Below the pieces are notes generated by a model. That model searched no databases and was not told the DNA's origin. It saw only the letters and a list, made by a program, of their open reading frames with translations. This document shows, in pieces, positions 33,557 to 43,338 of a stretch of 64,000 nucleotides of DNA (positions are counted from its first letter, which is position 1; every line of letters begins with the position of its first letter). Origin of the DNA: Halomonas sp. TA22 (GTDB lineage Bacteria; Pseudomonadota; Gammaproteobacteria; Pseudomonadales; Halomonadaceae). The position numbers were made by a program, and so were the translations under genes. The stretch is taken from assembly GCF_013009075.1 (NCBI RefSeq), contig NZ_CP053108.1, forward strand, positions 2,994,517-3,058,516. Reading direction: 5' to 3'.

Positions 33557-35020
33557 ATGATCGATTTCCACCTCAATGGCAGACGTCACTGCGCCGATGT
33601 CGCGCCAGACCTGAGTCTGCTCGAACTGCTGCGCACCCACCTCAACCAGACCGGTACCAAGGAAGGATGCGCCTCGGGCGATTGCGGCGCCTGCACCGTC
33701 GCCATCGGCGAGCCCGATGACGAGGGCAGGCTCATCTACCAGACGGCCAACGCCTGTATCGTCCCGGCGCATCAGGTGCATGGCTGCCATCTGGTCACGG
33801 TCGAGGGGCTAGCTCGCGGAGATGCCCTACATCCCGCCCAGGCCGCGATGGTCGAGTGTCACGCCAGCCAGTGCGGCTTCTGTACTCCGGGTATCGTCAT
33901 GTCGCTGTTCACGCTGCATGAAGCGCAGCGTCACCAGCCGGCACCGCTTACCCAGGAGCGCCTGGAGGCGACCCTGGGCGGCAACCTGTGTCGTTGCACC
34001 GGCTACCGTCCGATCCGCGATGCGGCACTGTCGATGGAGCACCACCCCGACACCCATCCGCTGTGGGCCGACGATCCGGAATTGCCGATCAAGGTGGCTC
34101 GGCTGCACCAGGCACCGAGCCCCGAACACGCCTTCCAGGGACGCTATGGCGTGCCCCGAAGCCTCGAGGAATTGCGTGAGTTCAAGCGCGTCCGCCCGCA
34201 GGCACGGCTGGTCGCAGGCGCCACCGACTTGTGGCTCGAATCCACTCAGCAGCTCAAGGTGCTGGACGACATCATCGATGTCCGCCAAGTGCCCGAACTC
34301 ACCGCCATCGAGGAGACCGACGAGGGGTGGTGGATCGGTGCCGCCGTGACGCTGAGCCGTCTCGAAACGCTGCTGGAGACTCACTTCCCCGCCTTCGCGC
34401 ACCTGCTGCACCGCTTCGCCTCGCAGCAGATTCGCAACCGTGCCACCCTGGGTGGCAACATCGCCAATGCTTCGCCCATCGGCGACTCGCCTCCGGTGCT
34501 GCTGGCGCTCGATGCCCATCTGCGGCTCGACGGGGCGCAAGGGGAGCGAGAGCTGCCCTTGAACGACTTCTTCCTCGATTACCGCGTTACGGCACTCGAG
34601 GAGAGCGAGTTCATCCGCGCCATCTTTTTGCCCCGCCGCGACGACACCCAGGCGCTCAAGGTGTGGAAGCTCTCCAAGCGCCGTGAGGATGACATCTCCG
34701 CGGTGCTGGCGGCCTTCGCCTGGCGTCTAGAAGAGGGTGTCATGCGTGACGTTCGCCTCGCCTTTGGCGGCATGGCGGCGATTCCCCGTCGTGCGCCCGA
34801 CGCCGAAGCGGCCCTGGAGGGCATGCCTCCAAGCCGCGAGGCCTTCGAAGCCGCCAAGGCGGCACTGCGCGGCGAGCTCCAGCCATTGAGCGACGTCCGC
34901 GGCTCCGCCGAGTATCGCCTGTTGGCCGCTTGCAACCTGCTCGAGCGCCTGCGCCTGGTACTCGCCGTCTCACAAGACAACCGCGACTCGGAGGTGATGC
35001 TCGATGCGTACGCTCACTGA
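33557..35020 (+). CDS. xdhA: Xanthine dehydrogenase small subunit (2Fe-2S/FAD)
   Basis: A 487-residue subunit that moves electrons from the molybdenum site through two 2Fe-2S clusters to FAD and NAD. The first cluster cysteines are Cys38, 43, 46 and 67; the second are Cys106, 109, 145 and 147 (CGFC and CRC). The FAD domain begins near residue 175 and contains ATLGGNIANASPIGDSPP. The ATG at 33557 was chosen because homology begins at MIDFHLNG; the frame extends upstream over the operator without support. It overlaps xdhB by 17 bp. Confidence 0.95.
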   Translation: MIDFHLNGRRHCADVAPDLSLLELLRTHLNQTGTKEGCASGDCGACTVAIGEPDDEGRLIYQTANACIVPAHQVHGCHLVTVEGLARGDALHPAQAAMVECHASQCGFCTPGIVMSLFTLHEAQRHQPAPLTQERLEATLGGNLCRCTGYRPIRDAALSMEHHPDTHPLWADDPELPIKVARLHQAPSPEHAFQGRYGVPRSLEELREFKRVRPQARLVAGATDLWLESTQQLKVLDDIIDVRQVPELTAIEETDEGWWIGAAVTLSRLETLLETHFPAFAHLLHRFASQQIRNRATLGGNIANASPIGDSPPVLLALDAHLRLDGAQGERELPLNDFFLDYRVTALEESEFIRAIFLPRRDDTQALKVWKLSKRREDDISAVLAAFAWRLEEGVMRDVRLAFGGMAAIPRRAPDAEAALEGMPPSREAFEAAKAALRGELQPLSDVRGSAEYRLLAACNLLERLRLVLAVSQDNRDSEVMLDAYAH

Positions 35021-37439
35021 TATCGACGCAGACTCGGCCAAGGCGCGCCGGGAGCAGACCGGGCGCAACAAGGGCGACGGTCCACTGGCCCGCGAAGCGG
35101 AAATACCGCACACCCAGCATGGCAGCGCCGGCCACGGCTACAAGCACGAAAGCGCCGTCAAGCATGTCACCGGTCGTGCCGCCTATATCGATGATCTACC
35201 GGCCCCCGCCGACACGTTGCATGTCGCTGTCGGCCTCTCGCCGGTCGCCCATGGCAGGCTAACCCGGCTGGACCTGGAGCAGGCGAGACGCGCCCCCGGG
35301 GTAGTGGAGGCGATCACCTTCATCGATATTCCCGGCCATACCGACATAGGCCCGGTCTTCGCCGGCGATCCGCTGTTCGTCGATGACGAGATCAGCTATG
35401 TCGGCCAGACGCTGTTCGCGGTTGCCGCAGTGAGTTACCGCGCGGCTCGGCTGGCAGTGAGGGAGGCCATCGTCGAGATCGATGAGCAGTCAGCGAGTCT
35501 CGATCCCGTCGCCGCGGCCGAGCGCGAGGAGTTCGTTCGCCCCACCCACGTGCAGGGAAGCGATACCTGGCAAGCCGCTCTGGATGAGGCGGCACACGTG
35601 CTCGAGGGCGAGCAGTTCGTGGGTGGGCAGGAGCACTTATACCTCGAGGGGCAGGCTTGCCTGGTCACACCCACCGAGGATGAAGGGGTGATCGTCTACA
35701 CCTCGAATCAGCACCCCAGCGAGACCCAGAAGCTGGTCGCCGAGGTGCTCGACATCCCCTTCCATGCGGTGACCGTGGAAACGCGGCGCATGGGCGGCGG
35801 CTTCGGTGGCAAGGAGACCCAGGCTTCACCCTGGACCTGCATCGCCGCCATCGTCGCCCGCCGCACCGGACGTAGTGTGCGACTGCGGCTGCCCCGCGCC
35901 GAGGACATGCGCGCCACCGGCAAGCGCCACCCCTTCCATAACCGCTACCGGCTCGGCTTCGATGCGCAGGGCGTGCTGCTGGGGGGCGACTTGACCCTGA
36001 TCGGCGATTGCGGCTTCTCGCCGGATCTCTCCGAGGCGATCGTCGACCGGGCCATGTTCCATGCCGACAACGCCTACTCGTTGGGCCAGGCACGCGTCAC
36101 TGGCCATCGTGCCAGGACGCATAAAGCCTCCAATACTGCCTTTCGCGGTTTCGGCGGCCCTCAGGGCATGATGCTCATCGAAGCCGCCATGGACGACATC
36201 GCTCGCCGCATCGGTGAGGACCCGCTTACCGTGCGCAAGCGCAACTTCTATCGCACAGGTCGTGATGTCACCCATTACGGTCAGCGCGTCGAGCAGCTTT
36301 CGCTGCTTCACGACCTAGTCGCGCAGCTCGAGGCTACGAGCGACTACTGGGCGCGACGCCGGGCAATCACCGACTTCAATGCCAGAAGCCCGATCGTCAA
36401 GAAGGGGCTTGCCCTGACCCCGGTGAAGTTCGGCATCTCGTTCACCGCCCAGCATCTCAACCAGGCCGGTGCGCTGCTGCACGTCTATACCGATGGCAGC
36501 GTGATGATCAACCACGGTGGCACCGAGATGGGACAGGGGCTGCACACCAAGATCTGCCAGGTGGTGGCACGGGAGCTGGGGCTGGATATCAAGCAGGTGC
36601 GCATCACCGCCACACGCACCGACAAGGTGCCCAACACCTCGCCCACCGCTGCCTCCAGCGGTGCCGACCTCAACGGCCAGGCGGCCCGCGACGCCGCCGC
36701 CAGACTGCGCGAGCGGCTGCTCGACTTCGCCGCCAGCCACTTCTACCAGGACGAAGGGGGGCTCGACCGCGAGGCGATGCGCCTGGAGCGGGGCTACCTG
36801 GTCGTCGACAGCGGCGATGAGAGCAGACGCATTGGCTGGGGCGAGCTGGTCCAGGCTGCCTATCTGGGGCGCATCTCGCTCTCGGAAAAGGGCTTCTACT
36901 CGACTCCCCTTATCCACTACGACCGCACCACCGCCAAGGGGCGCCCCTTCTACTACTATGCCTATGGCGCGGCAGTGAGCGAGGTGGCGGTGGACACGCT
37001 GACGGGCGAGTATCAGGTTACCCGCGTCGACATCCTGCATGACGTGGGCGATTCGTTGAATAGCGCCATCGATATCGGCCAGGTCGAGGGCGGCTTCATC
37101 CAGGGCATGGGCTGGCTGACCTGCGAGGAACTCAAGTGGAACGACGCGGGACGCCTGCTCAGCGACGGCCCGTCGACCTACAAGATTCCCGCCTTCGGCG
37201 ATCTACCGTCGGTATTCAACGTCGAGCTGATGCAGGGCCACCCCAACTCCCAAGCCAGCATTTACCGCTCCAAGGCCGTGGGCGAGCCACCCTTCATGCT
37301 GGGAATTTCAGTGTGGTCGGCGCTGCGCGATGCGCTTGCCAGCCTCGCCGACTATCGCCAGAGCCCCCCGCTCGATACGCCGGCCACCCCGGAGCGGGTG
37401 TTGATGGCCGCCGAGGCGTTGCGCCATGCCCGCCCCTGA
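35004..37439 (+). CDS. xdhB: Xanthine dehydrogenase large subunit (molybdopterin)
   Basis: An 811-residue catalytic subunit that hydroxylates hypoxanthine and xanthine to urate. The region around GGGFGGKETQ (about residue 265) contacts the molybdopterin, and TAFRGFGGPQGM near residue 375 holds the Arg that positions purine substrates. MGQGLHTKI and the final VGEPPFMLG, containing the catalytic Glu, are intact. GGAGGTG lies 8 bases before the start. Together with XdhA and XdhC it forms a standard XdhABC unit, and it overlaps xdhC by 14 bp. Confidence 0.96.
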   Translation: MRTLTDIDADSAKARREQTGRNKGDGPLAREAEIPHTQHGSAGHGYKHESAVKHVTGRAAYIDDLPAPADTLHVAVGLSPVAHGRLTRLDLEQARRAPGVVEAITFIDIPGHTDIGPVFAGDPLFVDDEISYVGQTLFAVAAVSYRAARLAVREAIVEIDEQSASLDPVAAAEREEFVRPTHVQGSDTWQAALDEAAHVLEGEQFVGGQEHLYLEGQACLVTPTEDEGVIVYTSNQHPSETQKLVAEVLDIPFHAVTVETRRMGGGFGGKETQASPWTCIAAIVARRTGRSVRLRLPRAEDMRATGKRHPFHNRYRLGFDAQGVLLGGDLTLIGDCGFSPDLSEAIVDRAMFHADNAYSLGQARVTGHRARTHKASNTAFRGFGGPQGMMLIEAAMDDIARRIGEDPLTVRKRNFYRTGRDVTHYGQRVEQLSLLHDLVAQLEATSDYWARRRAITDFNARSPIVKKGLALTPVKFGISFTAQHLNQAGALLHVYTDGSVMINHGGTEMGQGLHTKICQVVARELGLDIKQVRITATRTDKVPNTSPTAASSGADLNGQAARDAAARLRERLLDFAASHFYQDEGGLDREAMRLERGYLVVDSGDESRRIGWGELVQAAYLGRISLSEKGFYSTPLIHYDRTTAKGRPFYYYAYGAAVSEVAVDTLTGEYQVTRVDILHDVGDSLNSAIDIGQVEGGFIQGMGWLTCEELKWNDAGRLLSDGPSTYKIPAFGDLPSVFNVELMQGHPNSQASIYRSKAVGEPPFMLGISVWSALRDALASLADYRQSPPLDTPATPERVLMAAEALRHARP

Positions 37440-38277
37440 TATGCCTTGGCACACCGCTCTGGATCGCTTGCAGCGCGAGGCAATCCCACACGCCCTGGCA
37501 AGCGTGGTCGGGGCAGCAGGCTCCACGCCGCGCGAACCCGGCGCCAAGATGGTGATCACCGCCGATCAGGTATACGACACCTTGGGCGGCGGCACTTTCG
37601 AGTTTCAGGTGATCGATGTCGCCCGCACCGCACTGGCTCGTCACGAGCAAGGTCCGCGGCTAGAGGCATTCTCCCTGGGCGGACGCAGCGGCCAGTGTTG
37701 TGGCGGCTTCGTCAATGTGCTGATCGAGGTGTTTGCCGGCGCCGAGATGCACGTCGCGCTATTCGGTGCCGGCCATGTCGGTCAAGCGCTGGTCGGCCTA
37801 TTCGCCCCACTGCCATGGCGGCTAAGCTGGTTCGACAGTCGCGCGGGGGCCTTTCCCGAGCACTTGGTGCAGCAACCCAGGCTTAGCTGCCGACGGTGTA
37901 TCGATCCAGCAGAATCGGTGGCAAGCCTGCCCGGCAGCTGCCATGCGCTGGTGATGACCCACGATCACGGCGAGGACCGGGCGCTGATCGATGCCCTGCT
38001 CAGGCGCGGCGATTGCGCCTCCATCGGCCTGATAGGCTCGGTGAGCAAATGGTCCAGCTTTCAGCGCCGCTTGCACGATATGGGCCACGAGCAGGCAAGA
38101 CTCGACACAGTGCGTTGCCCCATTGGCATTGCTGGCGCCCAGGGCAAGCGTCCTTACGAAATCGCGCTGGCGGTTGCCGCCGAGCTGCTGACGCTCAAGC
38201 CGGGCGTCGACAAGCGCGAGCGCCGCGGTGTGCCCGCCGAGACGCTACGCCAGACCTTTACCCCTTCGTCGAGCTGA
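37426..38277 (+). CDS. xdhC: Xanthine dehydrogenase accessory protein XdhC
   Basis: A 283-residue factor that binds molybdenum cofactor, sees to its sulfuration and inserts it into XdhB. It has the N-terminal CoxI-type region (SVVGAAGSTPREPGAKMVI), a QCCGG motif near residue 90, and a Rossmann domain beginning HVALFGAGHVGQAL. The chosen ATG overlaps the end of xdhB. A second ATG at 37441 directly follows the xdhB stop and would remove only five residues. Confidence 0.93.
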   Translation: MPAPDMPWHTALDRLQREAIPHALASVVGAAGSTPREPGAKMVITADQVYDTLGGGTFEFQVIDVARTALARHEQGPRLEAFSLGGRSGQCCGGFVNVLIEVFAGAEMHVALFGAGHVGQALVGLFAPLPWRLSWFDSRAGAFPEHLVQQPRLSCRRCIDPAESVASLPGSCHALVMTHDHGEDRALIDALLRRGDCASIGLIGSVSKWSSFQRRLHDMGHEQARLDTVRCPIGIAGAQGKRPYEIALAVAAELLTLKPGVDKRERRGVPAETLRQTFTPSSS

Positions 38278-38313
38278 TTGCCGCCTCGAACAAACGAATC
38301 TAGGAGTGAATCC

Positions 38314-39627
38314 ATGACAGATACGCGTATCCTGCGCGGCCCCGTGCTGAGCTTTGTCGACGACCCCGGCGAGGAGGACCGCCCAGCCGAGGGCAGCGTG
38401 CTCTACCTCGAGGATGGCGCGGTGTGGATCAACGATGGCGTGATCCACGCCGTCGGCGACTACCGCGAGCTGGCCGCGCGTCTGCCCGAGGGGGTCGACG
38501 TCATCGACTACTCGGGCAAGCTGATCATGCCCGGTTTCATCGATAGCCATGTGCATTACGTGCAACTCGATATCATGGCCTCCTACGGGCGCCAGCTGCT
38601 CGACTGGCTCAATACCTACACCTTCCCCGAGGAGTGCCGCTTCGCCGAACGCGCCCATGCCGAGGATGTCGCCGAGGCCTTTCTCGACGAGCAGTTGCGG
38701 GCGGGCACGACCACCGCTCAGGTGTTCTGCACCTCGCATCCGGTCTCGGTGGAGAGCTTCTTCGCCGCCGCCCACCGTCGCGGCCTGCGCATGCTGGCAG
38801 GCAAGGTGATGATGGATCGCCACGCCCCGGCGGCCCTTACCGACACCGTGGAGAGTGGTGTACGCGACAGCGAGCGGCTGATCGGCGAGTGGCATGGCAA
38901 GGGGCGGCTAGGCTACAGCCTGACGCCGCGCTTCGCCCCCACTTCTACTCCCGAGCAGCTCGATGCCGTGGGCGGCATGCTGCGCAATGCGCCTGACCTG
39001 CACCTGCAGACGCACCTCTCCGAGAACCGGGGCGAGATCGAGTGGGTCGCAAAGCTCTATCCCGATGCTCCCGACTACTTGGGCGTCTATGAACGTTACG
39101 GTCTGGTCGGCCCGCGCAGCACCTTCGCCCATGGCATTCACCTGACGCAGGAGATGCGCCAGCGGCTGGCCTCGGCGGGAGCCAACATCGCCTTCTGCCC
39201 AACCTCCAATCTGTTTCTGGGCAGCGGCCTGTTCGATCGCCTGGCCTGTCGCGAGGCGGGACTCAACGTCACCCTGGCGAGCGACGTCGGCGGCGGCACC
39301 AACCTCTCGAGTTTTGCCACCCTTTCTGCCGCCTATCAGGTCGGCCAGTTGCTCGACCAGCCACTGACTGCCTGGCAGGGCTTCTACCGCCTGACGCTTG
39401 GCAATGCCCGCGCGCTGCATCTCGACCGCCACATCGGCTCACTGCGTGAAGGCCATGAAGCCGACATCGTGGTCCTCGATCCGCAGGCCACGCCCCTGCT
39501 GGCACGGCGCACCGCACGTACCGCAAGCCTCGATGAGCTGCTGTTCGCGCTGATGATCCTTGGCGATGACCGCACGATATTCGCCACCTGGGCCAATGGC
39601 CGCTGCGTGCATCAGCGCGACGGCTGA
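38314..39627 (+). CDS. guaD: Guanine deaminase
   Basis: Converts guanine to xanthine, the substrate of XdhAB. The 437 residues match E. coli GuaD (439). Zinc-site motifs are the HxH in GFIDSHVHYVQ (about residue 80), the central His in LQTHLSEN, the next in FAHGIHL and the Asp in LASDVGGGTNLS. AGGAG precedes the ATG at 38314. It follows xdhC by 36 bp, completing an xdhABC-guaD operon that probably lies under the RutR-like repressor. It is convergent with the M20 hydrolase, with 1 bp between stops. Confidence 0.95.
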   Translation: MTDTRILRGPVLSFVDDPGEEDRPAEGSVLYLEDGAVWINDGVIHAVGDYRELAARLPEGVDVIDYSGKLIMPGFIDSHVHYVQLDIMASYGRQLLDWLNTYTFPEECRFAERAHAEDVAEAFLDEQLRAGTTTAQVFCTSHPVSVESFFAAAHRRGLRMLAGKVMMDRHAPAALTDTVESGVRDSERLIGEWHGKGRLGYSLTPRFAPTSTPEQLDAVGGMLRNAPDLHLQTHLSENRGEIEWVAKLYPDAPDYLGVYERYGLVGPRSTFAHGIHLTQEMRQRLASAGANIAFCPTSNLFLGSGLFDRLACREAGLNVTLASDVGGGTNLSSFATLSAAYQVGQLLDQPLTAWQGFYRLTLGNARALHLDRHIGSLREGHEADIVVLDPQATPLLARRTARTASLDELLFALMILGDDRTIFATWANGRCVHQRDG

Positions 39628-39628
39628 G

Positions 39629-40885
39629 TCATCCCGCCCAGCGGCACAGGAACAGCGCATAGGTCTTCAGGGTATGGCGGATCGACTCGATCTCGACACA
39701 CTCGTCGACGCCATGGATGCGCTGTGCCACCGGCCCATAGCAGGTACCGGCCACACCGGCAGCGACATGGAAGGCGCGCAGGTCGGTGGTGCAGGTGGAG
39801 AGGTAGTGGCCAGGTTCGCTGTCGGTCAGCGAACGGTGGCACTGCGCCAGCAGCTGCACACCCGGGCTCTCCAGATCGACCAGATGCCCCTCGGAGCGGA
39901 AGCCGTGAAACTCGATGCGCGGGGGCGTGGCATCGCTGCCCAGCGCCTCATGGGCCTGCAGCACACAACGCCTTATCTGCTCCATTACCGTTTCGGGCGA
40001 GACATCCGGGGCGAAGCCGAAGCGCCCTTCAAGCAGCGCGTGCGCCGGCACGCTCGAGGCCCAGTTGCCCCCTTCGATGCGCCCGATATTGAGATTGAAA
40101 GGGTGCGTCAGGCCATCGTATGGTGGGGTGCGGGGGGCGGTATTGAGCTCCTCCTCGAGTGCCTTGAGCGCCGGGATCAGGGCCTGGAGACGCTCGATGG
40201 CGCTGCTGCCCGCCGAAGTGTCCAGCACATGCGCAGGCACGCCGTCGACGCGAATGCGAAAGCGGATGACACCGATCTGGCCAGTGTAGATCTGTGCACC
40301 GAAGGGCTCGGGTATCAGCACGAAATCACCGGCCAGGCCTCGGTTGACGCAGGCCAGGGCGCCATTGCCGGTGCACTCCTCCTCGATCACCGCCTGCAGC
40401 GTCAGGGGAAAGTCGAGCGTCTCGCCGGCCTGGCGATATGCATGCACCGCCATCACCATCGCGGCAATTCCCGCCTTCATGTCGCCGGCGCCACGCCCAT
40501 ACAACCAGCCGTCGCACTCCCACGGCTCCCAGGGTGGGCGAGTCCACATATCGATGGGCTCGGCCGGCACCACATCGAGGTGACCATTGAAGACAAGATG
40601 CGGCTTTGGCGAGTCAGGGTTGAGGCGCGCCACCACGTTGAAGCGGCCAGCGTTGGACCATTCGACCGGAGCATGGTGGGGATTGCGATAGAGTTCAGGG
40701 TCGTCGAGAGGAACGTGCTCGACCGGCAGTCCCAGTCGTTCGAACCACTTTTGCATGACCGCCAGTGCACCGTGCTCACGACCCAGCACGCTGTATTCGG
40801 CGATCAATTCGCGCAGCACGGTCAGCGTGTCGTCGAAGCACGCATCGCACTGCGCCAGCACGCGTTGCTCTCTCTGGTTAAGCAT
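39629..40885 (-). CDS. M20-family metallohydrolase (ArgE/DapE-like deacylase)
   Basis: A 418-residue di-zinc hydrolase. Visible catalytic features are FNGHLDVVP (zinc His and catalytic-loop Asp, about residue 100), GRGAGDMKAG (bridging Asp), IEEECTGNGA (catalytic Glu) and a late zinc His in QRIHGVDE. Family members cleave N-acetyl, N-formyl or N-succinyl amides, or dipeptides. The substrate is unknown, but cotranscription with a GntR regulator and a divergent peptide-type importer suggests it acts on an imported N-acyl or peptide-like compound. AGGAGG precedes the start, which overlaps the end of the regulator gene by 8 bp. Confidence 0.88.
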   Translation of the reverse strand: MLNQREQRVLAQCDACFDDTLTVLRELIAEYSVLGREHGALAVMQKWFERLGLPVEHVPLDDPELYRNPHHAPVEWSNAGRFNVVARLNPDSPKPHLVFNGHLDVVPAEPIDMWTRPPWEPWECDGWLYGRGAGDMKAGIAAMVMAVHAYRQAGETLDFPLTLQAVIEEECTGNGALACVNRGLAGDFVLIPEPFGAQIYTGQIGVIRFRIRVDGVPAHVLDTSAGSSAIERLQALIPALKALEEELNTAPRTPPYDGLTHPFNLNIGRIEGGNWASSVPAHALLEGRFGFAPDVSPETVMEQIRRCVLQAHEALGSDATPPRIEFHGFRSEGHLVDLESPGVQLLAQCHRSLTDSEPGHYLSTCTTDLRAFHVAAGVAGTCYGPVAQRIHGVDECVEIESIRHTLKTYALFLCRWAG

Positions 40886-41561
40886 GTCCCCCCTCCTTTT
40901 CCGAGATTCCCTTGACCACGAAGTCGCGCGCCACGCCGATATGGAAATCGACCGCCTCGCGACACTGTCGCGCATCGCCGCTGGCCAGGGCCTCCACCAG
41001 CGCCCAGTGGCAGGTAGCGATGGTATCCGGGTCCTGGTGCGTCCGCCCGATCAGCGCAATGCATAGCCGCAGTTCGTGGGAGAGTTCCTCGAAGACCTTG
41101 AGCAGACGCTGATTGCCGGCAAATTCGATCACCATGCGGTGAAAGTTGAGGTCCTCCTCGATCTTGAGGCTGTCGTCGTTCTCCTGTGCGACCTCGCACA
41201 TCATCTCGACCTGGCGACTGAGCGCATCGTGCATCGCCGGGGTGAAGTGCCCGATCAGCAATTGAAAGGCATGACGCTCCAGGCATAGACGCAGATCGAA
41301 CACGTCGACCAGATCCGTACTGTCGAGCTTCCTGACGAAGAATCCTCGACGCGGCCTGGAGATCAGAAGACCACGGCTCTCGAGCAGACGTGCCGCCTCG
41401 CGCACTGGCGCCCGGCTGATGCCGAGGTCGCGCGATATCTGCACTTCGGAGAGACGCTCGCCGGGCTGAAAGCGCCGGGCGATGATCGACTCGGTGAGAT
41501 AGTCCGTCACCTGTGCCACAAGGTTGTATTGCTGGATGCCGGCAAAGGGCTCGTTTCGCAT
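40878..41561 (-). CDS. GntR-family regulator, FCD (FadR-like) subgroup
   Basis: A 227-residue regulator with an N-terminal winged helix (LSEVQISRDLGISRAPVREAARLLESRGLL) and an all-helical FCD ligand domain (VFDLRLCLERHAFQLL, EDLNFHRMVIEFAGNQRL, final REAVDFHIGVARDFV). The His and Asp residues typical of metal-assisted carboxylate binding in FCD domains are present, so the effector is likely an organic acid or amino acid derivative. It is cotranscribed with the M20 hydrolase and divergent from the ABC importer genes, which it presumably controls. Confidence 0.92.
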   Translation of the reverse strand: MRNEPFAGIQQYNLVAQVTDYLTESIIARRFQPGERLSEVQISRDLGISRAPVREAARLLESRGLLISRPRRGFFVRKLDSTDLVDVFDLRLCLERHAFQLLIGHFTPAMHDALSRQVEMMCEVAQENDDSLKIEEDLNFHRMVIEFAGNQRLLKVFEELSHELRLCIALIGRTHQDPDTIATCHWALVEALASGDARQCREAVDFHIGVARDFVVKGISEKEGGHA

Positions 41562-41621
41562 ACGGAAGATCTCGTCAACGCCATGTCAGTTCTGATTGAG
41601 AGTATGACGCATCTCGGTTCA

Positions 41622-41644
41622 TGTCGACCGTCGGCTGTCGACAG
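41622..41644. promoter_or_regulatory. Candidate GntR operator: paired TGTCGAC elements
   Basis: TGTCGAC occurs at 41622-41628 and again at 41636-41642, one and a half helical turns apart. The second copy lies within the perfect palindrome CTGTCGACAG. Both sit in the 143 bp gap between the divergent GntR gene and the ABC substrate-binding gene. This is the most symmetrical element there and the best candidate binding site for the regulator, though no consensus for this protein is known. Confidence 0.45.
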
Positions 41645-41704
41645 CTTGGGGAGGCGCTGCTATGGTCAAAGACGAGCAGCATTCAGTCCAACCAAAAACA
41701 ACGG

Positions 41705-43264
41705 ATGAAGGACATGAAAACACCACTAGTCGCCGCCATGGCGTCTCTCGCCCTTGTCTCAACCTCTGCCCTTGCCGAACCCAAGTCGGGGGGAGTGATC
41801 AATACCATCATCCAGCCCGAGCCGCCGGGACTGGTGCTGGGCATGGTCCAGAACGATCCCACCCGCAAGGTGGCCGGCAATATCTACGAGGGGCTGCTGC
41901 GTTACGACACCGATCTCGAGCCAATGCCGCAGCTGGCCGAGTCCTGGGAGATCAGCGACGACGGCCTGACCTATACCTTCCACCTGCGCGAAGGGGTGAC
42001 CTGGCACGACGGCGAGCCCTTCACCTCCGCCGATGCGAAATTCTCCATCGACGAGTTCCATCGCGAGCTCAACCCCAGCGCTCGTGCGGTGCTCGAGCAT
42101 GTCGAGAGCATCGAAACGCCGGACGACCACACCATCGTCTTCACCCTCGAGCAGCCCTTCGGCCCCTTCATGCTCTCCTTCGAGGCCGGCACCTTCACCA
42201 TGGTGCCCAAGCATGTCTATGAAGGCACCGACTACCGCGACAACGACGCCAATAGTCACCCGATCGGCACCGGCCCGTTCAAGTTCGACAACTGGGAGCG
42301 CGGCACGGTCATCCAGCTGGTGCGCAACGACGACTACTACGAGGAGAACCTCCCCTATCTCGATGGCATCAATTGGCACATCATTCCCGATGGCGCCTCC
42401 CGTGCCGTGGCCTTCGAGAACGGCACCGTCGATGTACTGCCCAATGGCACCGTGGAGAATTTCGACATCCCGCGCCTCTCGGCCATGGACAACACCTGCA
42501 TGACCGAGGAGGGCAACGAGTACTTCAGCCCCTTCGCCATGCTATGGATGAACAATCGCGAGGGGCCAACCTCCGACAAACGCTTCCGCCAGGCGGTGAT
42601 GTACGCCATGGATCGCGAATTCGCTCGCGACGTGTTGTGGAATGGCTTGGGCGAAGTTCCACTCTCGGCATTCGGCTCCAATGCGCGCTTCCAGCATGAC
42701 GGCCTGGAGCCCTACGACCACGACCCCGAGCGCGCTCGTGAACTGCTCGAGGAGATGGGCTACGACGGCGAGGAGGTGAGACTGCTGCCGATTCCCTACG
42801 GCGAGACCTGGGTTCGCTGGGCCGAAGCGGTGCAGCAGAACCTGAGCGAGGTGGGCATCAACGTACGCACCCAATCCACCGACGTGGGCGGCTGGAACCA
42901 GCGCCTGGGCGAGTGGGACTACGACCTGGCCTTCACCTATCTCTACCAGTACGGCGACCCGGCACTGGGCATATCGCGGACCTACCTCTCAAGCAACATC
43001 GAGCGAGGCTCACCCTGGAATAACGTCGAGGGCTACGAAAACGCGCGTGTCGACGAGCTCTTCGAGTCGGCGGCCACCGCCTTCCCCGACGAGGAGCGTG
43101 AAGCGCTCTACCGCGAGGTGCAGGAGATCCTCCATGAAGACGTTCCGGTGGGCTGGCTGATGGAGCTCGGCTTCCCGACCCTCTACCGGTGCGACGTGCA
43201 GAACCTGGTCACTTCGGGGGTGGGGGTCAACGATGGCTTCAAGGACGCCTGGCTCGATCGCTGA
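41705..43264 (+). CDS. ABC transporter substrate-binding protein, peptide/nickel type
   Basis: A 519-residue exported binding protein of the DppA/OppA (SBP family 5) class. A Sec signal (about residues 1-24, ending STSALA) precedes mature EPKSGGVINT. Family blocks are NIYEGLLRYDTDLEPMPQLAESWEIS, FHLREGVTWHDGEPFTSAD, HPIGTGPFKF and VRQAVMYAMDRE-like RFRQAVMYAMDRE. The ligand class may be peptides, modified amino acids, nickel chelates or glycosides and cannot be fixed from sequence. The start is uncertain between 41705 and 41714; the latter has a ribosome site too close to be used. Confidence 0.9.
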   Translation: MKDMKTPLVAAMASLALVSTSALAEPKSGGVINTIIQPEPPGLVLGMVQNDPTRKVAGNIYEGLLRYDTDLEPMPQLAESWEISDDGLTYTFHLREGVTWHDGEPFTSADAKFSIDEFHRELNPSARAVLEHVESIETPDDHTIVFTLEQPFGPFMLSFEAGTFTMVPKHVYEGTDYRDNDANSHPIGTGPFKFDNWERGTVIQLVRNDDYYEENLPYLDGINWHIIPDGASRAVAFENGTVDVLPNGTVENFDIPRLSAMDNTCMTEEGNEYFSPFAMLWMNNREGPTSDKRFRQAVMYAMDREFARDVLWNGLGEVPLSAFGSNARFQHDGLEPYDHDPERARELLEEMGYDGEEVRLLPIPYGETWVRWAEAVQQNLSEVGINVRTQSTDVGGWNQRLGEWDYDLAFTYLYQYGDPALGISRTYLSSNIERGSPWNNVEGYENARVDELFESAATAFPDEEREALYREVQEILHEDVPVGWLMELGFPTLYRCDVQNLVTSGVGVNDGFKDAWLDR

Positions 43265-43290
43265 TCGACGCTTGACGGTGTGACGACCAG

Positions 43291-43308
43291 GGGCGGCGCT
43301 AGCCGCCC
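43291..43308 (+). other. Intercistronic hairpin after the binding-protein gene
   Basis: GGGCGGC-GCTA-GCCGCCC forms a perfect 7 bp stem in the 74 bp gap between the substrate-binding gene and the first permease gene. No T-run follows. Hairpins here commonly stabilise the upstream mRNA so that the binding protein is made in excess over the membrane parts. Confidence 0.6.
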
Positions 43309-43338
43309 TTCCTCCCCTAGGCAGCCAGAGGCTCTCGC

